8,454 nucleotides of DNA from UBA2421 sp964641895 (GTDB lineage: Bacteria; Planctomycetota; Phycisphaerae; Tepidisphaerales; Tepidisphaeraceae), in assembly GCA_964641895.1 (NCBI GenBank), contig CAZXLA010000168.1:1-8454 (forward strand). The letters run 5' to 3'. Below the pieces are notes generated by a model. That model had not been told where the DNA came from. It ran no database searches and worked only from the letters and a program-made list of their open reading frames with translations. A program made the translations under genes and the position numbers. Of this stretch, positions 1-6,472 are shown one piece after another. Within the stretch, counting starts at the first letter, position 1, and every line of letters begins with the position of its first letter.

Positions 1-733
1 CGCCGGCGTCGGCCAGCTTCTTTACATCGCCGGCGGTGTGGATGCCGCTTTCGCTGACCAGCACGCTGCGATCTTCCACCAGTTCGGCCATGCGGAGCGT
101 GGTGCCTAGATCGGTCTTAAACGTGCGCAGGTCGCGGTTGTTGATGCCGATGAGGCTGTAGGCGCGCATCGGCACGCCGATCACGCCGTCGCGGACGCGC
201 ATCAGGTTGTCCAGGTCATGCACTTCAATCAGGGTCGTCATGTGCAGTTCTGTTGCGAGAATTTGCAGGTCAATCATTACATTCGTCTTCAAACACTCTG
301 CGATCAGCAAGATGGCGTCAGCCCCGGCGGCGGCGGCTTCGTACACCTGGTAGGGGTCGATGATGAAATCTTTCCGCAACGCCGGCAGATCGATCACGGC
401 GCGGACTTGCTGAAGGTGATCTAAATGACCCTGAAAATACTTCTCGTCGGTAAGAACGCTCACCGCATCGGCGCCGGCGGCGGCGTATTGCCGGGCGATG
501 GCGACGGGATCAAAATCGGCCCGGATCACGCCGGCGCTGGGCGACGCTTTCTTGATTTCGGCGATGAGGTTCACCAAGCGGCCATACTCCGGCGGCTTGG
601 TGACGGCGTGAAAGAAATTCCGCGGGCGCGGCGCGGCGGCGGCGCGCTCCTTCAAAACCTCGATCGGCGTAGCGATCTGCCGCCCGGCGATTTCCTGCTG
701 TTTCGTCGCGATGATGTCGTCGAGAATGCTCAT
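1..733 (-). CDS. trpC: Indole-3-glycerol phosphate synthase, C-terminus cut by window edge
   Basis: This enzyme closes the indole ring of 1-(o-carboxyphenylamino)-1-deoxyribulose 5-phosphate to give indole-3-glycerol phosphate, a late step of tryptophan synthesis in the cytoplasm. The reading frame opens with ATG (complement of 731-733) and stays open for 244 codons to the left edge. The usual length is about 260, so roughly 15-20 C-terminal residues are missing. The TIM-barrel signature residues are all visible: E59 and K61 in AEIKKASPSAG, K121 in LRKDF, E170 in LIEVHD, N198 in GINNRDL and E228 in VSESGI. These match the catalytic Glu, Lys, Lys, Glu, Asn and Glu of characterised IGPS enzymes. 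No Shine-Dalgarno sequence precedes the ATG. The gene is transcribed divergently from the CPBP protease. No other trp gene is in view. Identification is firm; the activity is inferred from family conservation. Confidence 0.96.
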   Translation of the reverse strand, partial: MSILDDIIATKQQEIAGRQIATPIEVLKERAAAAPRPRNFFHAVTKPPEYGRLVNLIAEIKKASPSAGVIRADFDPVAIARQYAAAGADAVSVLTDEKYFQGHLDHLQQVRAVIDLPALRKDFIIDPYQVYEAAAAGADAILLIAECLKTNVMIDLQILATELHMTTLIEVHDLDNLMRVRDGVIGVPMRAYSLIGINNRDLRTFKTDLGTTLRMAELVEDRSVLVSESGIHTAGDVKKLADAG

Positions 734-761
734 TTAAAACAGAACCCGCGGGCGATACAAT
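733..761 (+). promoter_or_regulatory. Possible sigma70-type promoter for the CPBP protease gene
   Basis: In the short divergent gap there is a TACAAT hexamer at 756-761 (5 of 6 matches to TATAAT). A TTTAAA lies 17 bases upstream at 733-738 (4 of 6 to TTGACA). Transcription would begin near 768 and give a leader of about 48 bases. The -35 overlaps the first base of the trpC start codon on the other strand. This is a consensus match by eye only. Confidence 0.25.
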
Positions 762-815
762 CCGATCCATTAACCTCGCCGATGTGGCGGGCGAAGCGTA
801 AACCGACCACGTTGA

Positions 816-1715
816 ATGTCAAACCTCCTCGCCGCCATCGATCAGGAAGCACTCGGCTGGCTCATCGCGACGGCGGCGACGGCGCTTGCGTTGTTTCTGA
901 TTCTCCTCACGCGGACGTATCGACTAGGCTCCGTGCTCGGCCCGTCGCGCGCGCCTTTTGATGAACCGATCGCGCCGTGGGGCGCGGCGGTGTTCATTGG
1001 CGCGCTGGTGTGGATGGGCTCGCAGGTTGTCTATGGAACGTATATCGGCGCGACGCCCACCGCCGCGCACGACGCAACCGAACCGCCGACCACGCGCGCA
1101 TCGCTCGATCTTCAGCCGCATGATCTGGCCATTCTCTCCACCGTCCCGCCGATTCTGGGCGCGACGGCGATGGTGCTCGTCGCCGTCGGGTCGCGCGGCT
1201 GGCTCACGCGGGTGGGGCTGGGAGTGGATCGCCTCCCCAAAGCGATCGTGCCGGCGGCGATTGGAATATTGGTGTCGTATCCGATCGTCTTCTGGGCGCT
1301 GCAGGTGATGGAACGCCTGTACCAGGCGGTGCAATACGAGCACGCGGAGAGTCATGAGGTCCTTCAACAGCTCGCGTCGCAGCCGTCGCCGGCCATCCGG
1401 TTCGCTTTGATCATTGGCGCAACGCTGGCGGCCCCGGTCTTCGAAGAACTGTTCTTCCGCGGTGGGTTGCAGACGATTCTGCGGTGGTTCTTCACGCGCC
1501 TAAGCGCCGGCCGCGAATCGCCCACAACGGCGTGGGCGCCGATTATCATCGTCTCACTCCTGTTCGGCATGATCCACGAACTGTGGATGGCTCCGGCGAT
1601 TTTCGTCCTGAGCCTTTGCCTCGGTTACCTGTACGAACGCACCGGCAACCTGTGGGCGTGCATTTTCATGCACGCGATTTTCAACACCCTCAATACGGTC
1701 TTTTTTCTCGCCTGA
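816..1715 (+). CDS. CPBP-family (CAAX/Abi) intramembrane metalloprotease
   Basis: This 299-residue polytopic membrane protein belongs to the CPBP family (related to Rce1 CAAX proteases and bacteriocin-immunity 'Abi' proteins). The three family motifs are intact near the C-terminus: EELFFR at 210-215, FGMIHE at 250-255 and HAIFN at 286-290. They supply the expected Glu-Glu/Arg, His and His/Asn of the intramembrane metal site. Hydrophobic segments lie at about residues 12-32, 54-74, 104-124, 143-163, 195-210, 240-253, 256-272 and 277-299. A polar loop, rich in Thr, Pro and Ala, lies at about 78-100. The substrate is unknown; bacterial members have been linked to bacteriocin self-immunity and to maturation of membrane or secreted peptides. 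No peptide precursor or transporter is adjacent. The ATG start has no Shine-Dalgarno sequence. It ends 48 bases before tyrS and may be co-transcribed with it. Confidence 0.88.
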   Translation: MSNLLAAIDQEALGWLIATAATALALFLILLTRTYRLGSVLGPSRAPFDEPIAPWGAAVFIGALVWMGSQVVYGTYIGATPTAAHDATEPPTTRASLDLQPHDLAILSTVPPILGATAMVLVAVGSRGWLTRVGLGVDRLPKAIVPAAIGILVSYPIVFWALQVMERLYQAVQYEHAESHEVLQQLASQPSPAIRFALIIGATLAAPVFEELFFRGGLQTILRWFFTRLSAGRESPTTAWAPIIIVSLLFGMIHELWMAPAIFVLSLCLGYLYERTGNLWACIFMHAIFNTLNTVFFLA

Positions 1716-1725
1716 GAGTTTGCAA

Positions 1726-1754
1726 TTGATCGATTGCCGCATCGCATCTAAACT
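1726..1754 (+). promoter_or_regulatory. Possible promoter for tyrS, implying a near-leaderless mRNA
   Basis: TTGATC (1726-1731) and TAAACT (1749-1754) are separated by 17 bases, and each matches 4 of 6 consensus positions. Initiation about 7 bases downstream would fall only a few bases before the tyrS ATG at 1764. That would suit the absence of any Shine-Dalgarno sequence. The match is weak and unverified. Confidence 0.18.
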
Positions 1755-1763
1755 CGCCGCCCA

Positions 1764-2972
1764 ATGATTCCCAGCATCGACGAGCAAGTTGCCATCCTGA
1801 TGCGCCGCGCCGAGCGCCTCATCAGTCCCGAAGACCTCAAGGCCAAGCTGACAAGAAGTGCGAAAACCGGCAAGCCGCTGCGCATCAAACTCGGCATGGA
1901 TCCCACCGCGCCCGACGTCCACCTCGGCCACGCGGTGCCGCTCAAAATTATTCGGCAGTTTCAGGATTGGGGGCATAAAGCCGTTCTCATCATCGGCGAT
2001 TACACCGCCCGCGTCGGCGACCCCAGCGGGCGAAACACGACCCGGCCCATTCTCTCTGGCGAGGAGATCGACGCCAACGCCAAAACCTACGTCGCGCAGG
2101 TGGGCAAAATTCTGCTCGCCGATCCGGAGAAGCTCGAGATTCGCTACAACGGCGAATGGCTCGGCAAGATGAACATGACCGACATCATCAAGCTGCTGAG
2201 CCGAAAGAGCGTGGCGCAGTTGCTGCAACGCGAGGACTTTGCCAAGCGATTGAACGATCAGGTTGACATTCGCCTGCACGAACTGGTCTATCCGCTGCTG
2301 CAGGGTTGGGACAGCGTGATCATCGACGCCGATGTGGAAATGGGCGGCAGCGATCAACTGTTTAACAACCTCGTGGGCCGTGAGCTTCAGAAGGAAGAAG
2401 GCAAGGAAGGCCAATGCGTGCTGGTGACGCCGCTGCTGGTCGGCACTGATGGCACGCAGAAGATGAGTAAGAGCAAGAAAAACTACATTGGCATAACCGA
2501 TGCGCCCAGCGGGCAAGACGGCATGTTCGGCAAGATCATGCGCGTGCCGGATGCGCTGTTGGCGAGTTACTACCGGTTGTTGACCGATCTACCTGAATCA
2601 GAATACACAGCAACGATCACAACCAATCCGCGCCAGGCCAAGATCGACCTGGCCAAGCTGCTAATCACCTGGCTCCACGACGGGGTGGCGGCTTCAGCCG
2701 CCGCCGAAGATTTCACCAAAGTCATCGTCAACAAAGGCATCCCCAACGAAATGCCCGACGTAAAGGCCGGCCCCGGCCCCCACAAACTTCCCCCGCTGCT
2801 GGTTCAGGCCGGCTTCGTCTCCAGCAACTCCGAAGGCATCCGCAAAATCAAAGAAGGCGCGGTGAAGCTTGACGGCGAAAAAGTGCCCGTCGAAGCCTAC
2901 AACGAAGAATTCCCCTTCAATGCACCGCGGGTGCTGCAGTTGGGGAATCGGAAGTTCGTGCGGGTGTCGTAG
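1764..2972 (+). CDS. tyrS: Tyrosyl-tRNA synthetase
   Basis: This class I aminoacyl-tRNA synthetase charges tRNA-Tyr with tyrosine in two ATP-dependent steps in the cytoplasm. The 402 residues are normal for the family. The Rossmann-fold catalytic domain carries the HIGH-type motif HLGH at 53-56 (within DPTAPDVHLGH), the tyrosine-site signature GGSDQ at 194-198 and a canonical KMSKS loop at 233-237. Residues about 341-402 form the C-terminal S4 RNA-binding domain (GIRKIKEGAVKLDGEKV). DPTAPD before HLGH together with KMSKS places it with the TyrZ-like type, as in Haemophilus TyrS and Bacillus TyrZ. The other type is the E. coli/B. stearothermophilus enzyme with KFGKT. The ATG start has no Shine-Dalgarno sequence. 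No T-box leader is possible in the 48-base gap upstream. An essential gene, so it is likely expressed constitutively. Confidence 0.97.
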   Translation: MIPSIDEQVAILMRRAERLISPEDLKAKLTRSAKTGKPLRIKLGMDPTAPDVHLGHAVPLKIIRQFQDWGHKAVLIIGDYTARVGDPSGRNTTRPILSGEEIDANAKTYVAQVGKILLADPEKLEIRYNGEWLGKMNMTDIIKLLSRKSVAQLLQREDFAKRLNDQVDIRLHELVYPLLQGWDSVIIDADVEMGGSDQLFNNLVGRELQKEEGKEGQCVLVTPLLVGTDGTQKMSKSKKNYIGITDAPSGQDGMFGKIMRVPDALLASYYRLLTDLPESEYTATITTNPRQAKIDLAKLLITWLHDGVAASAAAEDFTKVIVNKGIPNEMPDVKAGPGPHKLPPLLVQAGFVSSNSEGIRKIKEGAVKLDGEKVPVEAYNEEFPFNAPRVLQLGNRKFVRVS

Positions 2973-3004
2973 TTGCCGCTCAATCTACAGTTTGCGTATC
3001 CTAA

Positions 3005-3026
3005 GGCGTGAAACCGCCGACACGCC
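3005..3026 (+). other. Stem-loop after tyrS (6-bp stem, 10-base loop)
   Basis: GGCGTG (3005-3010) pairs perfectly with CACGCC (3021-3026), 33 bases after the tyrS stop codon. There is no T-run after it, so a standard intrinsic terminator is not supported. It could stabilise the tyrS 3' end or attenuate read-through into the acetyltransferase. Confidence 0.25.
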
Positions 3027-3063
3027 GCGTTACGCTACACCGGCCGAGGCGCCATTTTGATCG

Positions 3064-3069
3064 AAGGAG
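3064..3069 (+). promoter_or_regulatory. Ribosome binding site fixing the GTG start of the acetyltransferase
   Basis: AAGGAG lies 9 bases before the GTG at 3079, a near-ideal Shine-Dalgarno sequence. It is the only strong one seen in this window, and it decides the start codon of the gene that follows. Confidence 0.75.
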
Positions 3070-3078
3070 TGATACGCG

Positions 3079-3627
3079 GTGCGACTGGAAACCGAACGGC
3101 TGATCATTCGCAATTGGAAAATCAGTTCTCGCGGCGACATCATGGGCGCGTTCGCGGTGTACAGCGATCCGCTGGTGCTCCGATACTTTCCCGCAGCGAA
3201 ACCCATTGCGTCGATGGCCGAGATGAAGGACGTTTTGCGGCAGCGGCTCGACACGAACAAGACGTTTTCGCCGGGCCAAGGCGTGTGGGCGGTGGAGGAA
3301 AAGGCCGAGCGCCGCGTGGTCGGAACGGCGTTGCTTAAACCGCTGCCCGATGCGCACGGCAATCCCACGCCCGAAATCGAAGTCGGCTGGCATCTGCGGC
3401 GCGATGCCTGGGGCAAGGGCTTCGCCACCGAGTTTGGTCAGGCACTGCTGAAATACGGTTTTGAGGAACTGAAACTGCCAGAACTGTACGCCGTTGTCTT
3501 TCCCGCCAACACGCAGAGCCTTCGCGTGACGCAGCGGTTGAAGATGAAACCGTTGGGCCTGACCAGCAAATACTACGGCACCGCCACCGAGCTGTTCCAC
3601 ATGACGGCGGCGCAGTGGAAAACCTGA
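3079..3627 (+). CDS. GNAT-family N-acetyltransferase, RimJ/RimL-like
   Basis: This 182-residue protein has a single GNAT fold of the Acetyltransf_3 (RimJ/RimL-like) type. Such enzymes move an acetyl group from acetyl-CoA to an amine, which may be a protein N-terminus, an antibiotic or a small metabolite. The N-terminus RLETERLIIR is the classic beta-1 signature. The acetyl-CoA pyrophosphate loop is R108-x-x-x-W-G-K-G at 108-114 (WGKGFATE at 111-118). The motif around N144 (PANTQSLRVTQRL) is the usual conserved Asn/Ser helix start. GTG start, set by AAGGAG 9 bases upstream. It follows tyrS by 106 bases and converges on pepF. The substrate cannot be told from sequence; naming it RimJ, RimL or an antibiotic acetyltransferase would go too far. 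Confidence 0.92.
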   Translation: MRLETERLIIRNWKISSRGDIMGAFAVYSDPLVLRYFPAAKPIASMAEMKDVLRQRLDTNKTFSPGQGVWAVEEKAERRVVGTALLKPLPDAHGNPTPEIEVGWHLRRDAWGKGFATEFGQALLKYGFEELKLPELYAVVFPANTQSLRVTQRLKMKPLGLTSKYYGTATELFHMTAAQWKT

Positions 3628-3642
3628 CCGCGCCGCGTTCGG

Positions 3643-3707
3643 TGTAGCGGCGGCCGTCTCGGCCGCATTGGGCATTACCAGAAACGCCCAAGACGGGCGT
3701 CGCTACA
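3643..3707. repeat. REPIN-like element: two inverted GTAG-headed hairpins
   Basis: The element lies between the convergent acetyltransferase and pepF genes. The left unit reads TGTAGCG, then a stem GCGGCC/GGCCGC around loop GTCTC (3650-3666). The right unit, read on the minus strand, has TGTAGCG, then stem ACGCCC/GGGCGT around loop GTCTT (3700-3684). The two units face each other across a 17-base linker. This is the REPIN plan: two inverted REP sequences with a GTAG head, as mobilised by RAYT (TnpA-REP) transposases. The stems differ at two pairs by compensatory changes (G-C to A-T and G-C to C-G). It may also act as a bidirectional terminator-like structure between the converging genes. No RAYT gene is in the window. 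Confidence 0.75.
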
Positions 3708-3720
3708 TTGTGACATCGCT

Positions 3721-5565
3721 CTAAAGCAGTTCATCCAACTCCGCAACCAACTGCCCGAATCGCTTCATCGCCGCATCAACCGGCTGCGGGCGTTCCATGT
3801 CCACGCCGGCGTCGCGGAGAAGGTCGAGCGGCCACTTGCTGCAACCGCCTTTGAGGAACGAAAGATACTGGTTCAGTTCCGCCGCGCCGCCGTGCAGCAC
3901 GCGTTCGCTCAGGGCGATGGCGGCGCTGAGGCCCGTTGCATATTTGTAGACGTAGAACGCGCGGTAAAAGTGGGGGATGCGCAGGCACTCCAATTCCAGT
4001 TCCATATCGATCGCAAACTTCGGGCCGAAGTACGCTTCGAGCAGCTTGCGGTATTCCTTGCGCAGCAGGTCGACCGTCAGCGGTTCGCCGGCCTCGACCA
4101 GTTCGTGCGTGACCTTCTCAAACTCCGCGAACATCGTCTGCCGAACGACCGTCCCGCGGATTTCATCAATCGCGTGGTTGATCAGATACGCGCGCTCGGC
4201 CTTGTTCGTCGTCTGCTTGAGCAGGTGATCGAGCAGCAACTGCTCATTAAACGTGCTGGCCACTTCCGCCACAAAGATTGTGTAGTGGCTGTACTGAAAC
4301 GCCTGTGCCCCGCGGCTGTACCAACTGTGCATGCTGTGGCCGGCCTCGTGCGCCAGGGTGAAGACATGATCGAGCACGTCCGGCTGATAATTCATCATGA
4401 TGTACGGCATGCCGTCGTAAGTGCCGTAGCTGAACGCGCCCGATTGCTTGCCGGCGTTGGGGTAGCGATCGCACCATCGCGCCGTCGTCAGGCCTTCTTG
4501 CATCGCGCGGCCGTATTCATCGCCCAGCGGCTCGACGGCTTTGATCACCGTCTTCACCGCTGCATCCCACGGCGTGCGCTTGGATATCTTCGATAAAATG
4601 GGCGCGTAAGTGTCGTATTGATGAACCTCCTTCAACTTCATCGCCCGGCGGCGCAGGTCGTAATACGCATGCACGCTCGGAAGGTTCTTCCGCACCGATG
4701 CGATGAGGTTGTCATAAACGCTCGGCGGCACATTATCTTCAAATAGCGCCGACTCCCGCGCCGATTTGTACCCGCGCGCCTTGGCATGAAAAGCATCCTT
4801 CTGCACCGACCCGTTATACGCTGCGGCGATGCTGTTCTTATGCGCATCGTACTGCTTGTAGAACGCATGGAACGCTTCCTTGCGCACCGCCGGCTTGGGC
4901 GAGTGCAGCAGCACGCTGTACGATGAATGCCCCAGCTCGATGCGCTGACCCTTCTCATTCTTAACCATTCCCCACTTTAAGTCGGCATCGTTAAGCTGCC
5001 GGAAAATCTGCGACGCCGACTCAGACATCTGCCCCGTCATCGCCAGCAATTCTTCTTCCTTATTTCCCAACGTGTGTTTGCGATAGCGCAGCACACGTTC
5101 AAGCACCACCTTCCAATCGGCGATTTCTTTGGCCTTTAGAAACCGAGCAACCTTTGCTTCGGGAATCGCCATGATCTCCGGCCGAATGAACGACGACGCC
5201 TCGCCCGCCTTCGTCGCCACATGCTGGTACCGCCCGCGCAACCGCTGCGGCACGCTGTTGCCCTGGTCTTCGGCACAGTTCAGAAACGCGTACACCCCCA
5301 GCCGCTCGCCCACCCGATCAAACGCGCTATCGAATTGCAGACAAGCCGCCAGCATCGCGCTCGATTGCCCGAGCTTGCCTTTGAACCGGGCAAACCCGTC
5401 GATCTGCTTCTCCCACTTCATAAACGCGGCCTCCCACGCAGCGGGGTTTTTGTAGAGCTTGCTGAGGTCCCACGTATCGACAGTTTTCACTTTGCTGCGC
5501 GGCGGCAGCGTGATGGCGAATTTGGTTTTGGTCATGTCTTTTGAGAAAATAACCGGGCGGCCCAT
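3721..5565 (-). CDS. pepF: Oligoendopeptidase F, M3B zinc metallopeptidase
   Basis: This cytoplasmic zinc peptidase of the M3B family cleaves short peptides (roughly 6-17 residues) released by other proteases. From the ATG at 5565 it is 614 residues, the normal length. The zinc site is intact: HEAGH at 406-410 within TLAHEAGHSMHSWYSR, with the third ligand E434 in VAEVAST. GTYDGMPYIMMNYQPDV just before it and RIPHFYRAFYVYKYATG at about 529-545 (His532 and Tyr534 near the active site) are typical of PepF rather than other M3 members. The N-terminal half (about 20-190) is the helical PepF lid domain. Start choice is uncertain. The frame is open to a GTG at 5595, with ATGs at 5574, 5565 and 5535. 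AGAGGG 9 bases before 5565 favours that one; 5535 would give 604 residues. Transcribed convergently to the acetyltransferase. Confidence 0.95.
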   Translation of the reverse strand: MGRPVIFSKDMTKTKFAITLPPRSKVKTVDTWDLSKLYKNPAAWEAAFMKWEKQIDGFARFKGKLGQSSAMLAACLQFDSAFDRVGERLGVYAFLNCAEDQGNSVPQRLRGRYQHVATKAGEASSFIRPEIMAIPEAKVARFLKAKEIADWKVVLERVLRYRKHTLGNKEEELLAMTGQMSESASQIFRQLNDADLKWGMVKNEKGQRIELGHSSYSVLLHSPKPAVRKEAFHAFYKQYDAHKNSIAAAYNGSVQKDAFHAKARGYKSARESALFEDNVPPSVYDNLIASVRKNLPSVHAYYDLRRRAMKLKEVHQYDTYAPILSKISKRTPWDAAVKTVIKAVEPLGDEYGRAMQEGLTTARWCDRYPNAGKQSGAFSYGTYDGMPYIMMNYQPDVLDHVFTLAHEAGHSMHSWYSRGAQAFQYSHYTIFVAEVASTFNEQLLLDHLLKQTTNKAERAYLINHAIDEIRGTVVRQTMFAEFEKVTHELVEAGEPLTVDLLRKEYRKLLEAYFGPKFAIDMELELECLRIPHFYRAFYVYKYATGLSAAIALSERVLHGGAAELNQYLSFLKGGCSKWPLDLLRDAGVDMERPQPVDAAMKRFGQLVAELDELL

Positions 5566-5574
5566 GAAAATCAT

Positions 5575-5580
5575 CCCTCT
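5575..5580 (-). promoter_or_regulatory. Weak ribosome binding site candidate for pepF
   Basis: On the minus strand AGAGGG lies 9 bases before the ATG at 5565 and directly abuts the ATG at 5574. The spacing therefore favours the 5565 start. Confidence 0.35.
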
Positions 5581-5682
5581 GCCGACTGCAGGCACGGGTG
5601 ACGATGAAACTCACCAGCGATCGCGATAAGAATAAAAACGCACCGTCGCGATAGCCGCAGCGGGCATCGGCAACGCGAAGCA

Positions 5683-5705
5683 TCTTTGCTCTCCGCTATC
5701 AGCTC
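5683..5705. repeat. Direct repeat copy 1 (23 bp)
   Basis: TCTTTGCTCTCCGCTATC followed by AGCTC. It matches the copy at 5768-5790 at 22 of 23 bases. A CACGTG palindrome follows 27 bases downstream. Confidence 0.85.
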
Positions 5706-5732
5706 TCAACTCTTCGCGCGCCACTGCCCATT

Positions 5733-5750
5733 TTGTGCCACGTGGCACAA
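5733..5750. promoter_or_regulatory. parS-like palindrome, copy 1
   Basis: TTGTGCCACGTGGCACAA is a perfect 18-bp palindrome centred on CACGTG. Its core TGTGCCACGTGGCACA differs from the parS variant TGTTCCACGTGGAACA only at one symmetric pair (T to G, A to C). parS is the ParB-binding centromere site of bacterial chromosomes. A lineage-specific parS is the best reading. A binding site for another dimeric regulator, or part of a dispersed repeat, remains possible. Confidence 0.55.
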
Positions 5751-5767
5751 TAGTCGGCAGCGCTCCG

Positions 5768-5790
5768 TCTTTGCTCTCCGCTATCGGCTC
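5768..5790. repeat. Direct repeat copy 2 (23 bp)
   Basis: The second copy of the 23-bp sequence at 5683-5705 (one A to G difference), 85 bases downstream of it. Here only 3 bases separate it from the following palindrome. Confidence 0.85.
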
Positions 5791-5793
5791 CGC

Positions 5794-5813
5794 ATTGTGC
5801 CACGTGGCACAAT
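5794..5813. promoter_or_regulatory. parS-like palindrome, copy 2
   Basis: ATTGTGCCACGTGGCACAAT is a perfect 20-bp palindrome with the same core as the site at 5733-5750. The centres are 62 bp apart, close to six helical turns, so both sites would present the same face of the helix. Confidence 0.55.
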
Positions 5814-5824
5814 CGCGCAAAACA

Positions 5825-5857
5825 GTCGTAAGTGCTTATTGGAAAATAATTTATGAC
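5825..5857. other. AT-rich stretch with imperfect inverted repeat
   Basis: GTCGTAA (5825-5831) and TTATGAC (5851-5857) are inverted with one mismatch, around an AT-rich centre that carries a shorter TTATT/AATAA pairing. It is the most AT-rich part of an otherwise GC-rich gap and lies just beside the second palindrome. It could be a promoter region or an easily melted segment. No DnaA box (TTATCCACA) is visible next to it. Confidence 0.3.
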
Positions 5858-6391
5858 GATTTAGAAAAACGACCGACCCTAACATCGTGTTAAGCCCAAG
5901 ATCGCCCCATCCCGCCGCCGTCGCCGCGTCCGCCGCCGTTTGCGACGCCGCGCCCGTGAGCGACCGGCGCCGCGCCCGTGAGCGACCGGCGCCACGCCGG
6001 GAATCGGGTCGCTGACGCTCGCCACTCGTTTGGAATTTTTCCTGCGCGCCAACCGCCCGCCACGACATACTCCGCGCCTTCGCAGCCGGGCCAACCGGCA
6101 AACTCTCGAGTGACAGGCCATGACGATCGCAACGAGCCAATTAAAAACGCTCCTCAACGCCGTCCCCCCGCGCACTCCCAGCCCATCCACCCCAACCCGC
6201 TGACGATCCCGTGTCGTGTGGGGCGCCTGGTCCGCCCGCCGGATCCGTCTTGCTTGCGGCATGATTTTAGGGTGATAGGCTTTCACGCCAAGCGGCCTGA
6301 TTGTGGGGAGTTCTTGCTTCCATTTCTTAGCGATCCCGCGTGCAATGAACAGGTTATGATATTAACATCGATTGGTTAGTTCTGACAGTGA
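5858..6391. other. Gene-free intergenic stretch
   Basis: No reading frame here looks like a real protein. The open frames on both strands are Arg/Pro/Gly-rich and reflect high GC, with none of the conserved-core look of the neighbours. The stretch contains a very GC-rich CGCCG-type segment (about 5905-5950) and the 22-bp tandem repeat (5947-5990). Towards the right it becomes AT-richer (about 6300-6390). A TATGAT hexamer at 6355-6360 could be a -10 box for the ATPase gene, but no -35 at a fitting distance is apparent. Confidence 0.5.
5947..5990. repeat. Tandem duplication of a 22-bp unit
   Basis: Two exact head-to-tail copies (5947-5968 and 5969-5990) of a unit that begins GCCGCGCCC and ends GTGAGCGACCGGC. 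An 8-base imperfect start of a third copy follows (GCCACGCC at 5991-5998). Confidence 0.9.
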
Positions 6392-6472
6392 GAAGCAGAT
6401 TTTTACCGGAGCATCATCTTCCCCGACAGAAATACCAAATACTCCATCGAAGAAATCAAACTCGCTCGGCTA

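Noticed and set aside
425..961. Plus-strand open frame (178 codons) spanning the trpC start and the CPBP start
   Set aside because: It overlaps both supported genes out of frame, and its Gly/Arg-rich protein is typical of a high-GC shadow.
1554..2516. Long minus-strand open frame (320 codons) opposite tyrS
   Set aside because: It lies antisense to tyrS, whose frame has full motif support. The long opening is a GC/codon shadow, and its protein shows no recognisable core.
3005..3026. Rho-independent terminator for tyrS
   Set aside because: The 6-bp stem has a long loop and no following T-run, so it is listed only as a stem-loop.
3001..3675. Minus-strand open frame (224 codons) opposite the acetyltransferase
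   Set aside because: It covers the GNAT gene on the other strand, which has a ribosome binding site and family motifs; this one has neither.
3892..4596. Plus-strand open frame (234 codons) opposite pepF
   Set aside because: It is antisense to the catalytic half of pepF, with Arg/Val/Gln-rich shadow composition and no motif.
5611..5820. Short minus-strand frame through both palindromes (contains repeated VPRGT)
   Set aside because: The VPRGT peptides are simply translations of the palindromes. No independent coding signal is present.
5733..5857. Replication origin
   Set aside because: parS-like sites and an AT-rich stretch are suggestive, but I see no DnaA-box cluster and no dnaA, dnaN, gidA or par genes in the window.
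5879..6379. Overlapping open frames on both strands in the intergenic gap, considered as a small or decayed gene
   Set aside because: They are Arg/Pro-rich and run through a tandem repeat, with no conserved-looking core or convincing start.
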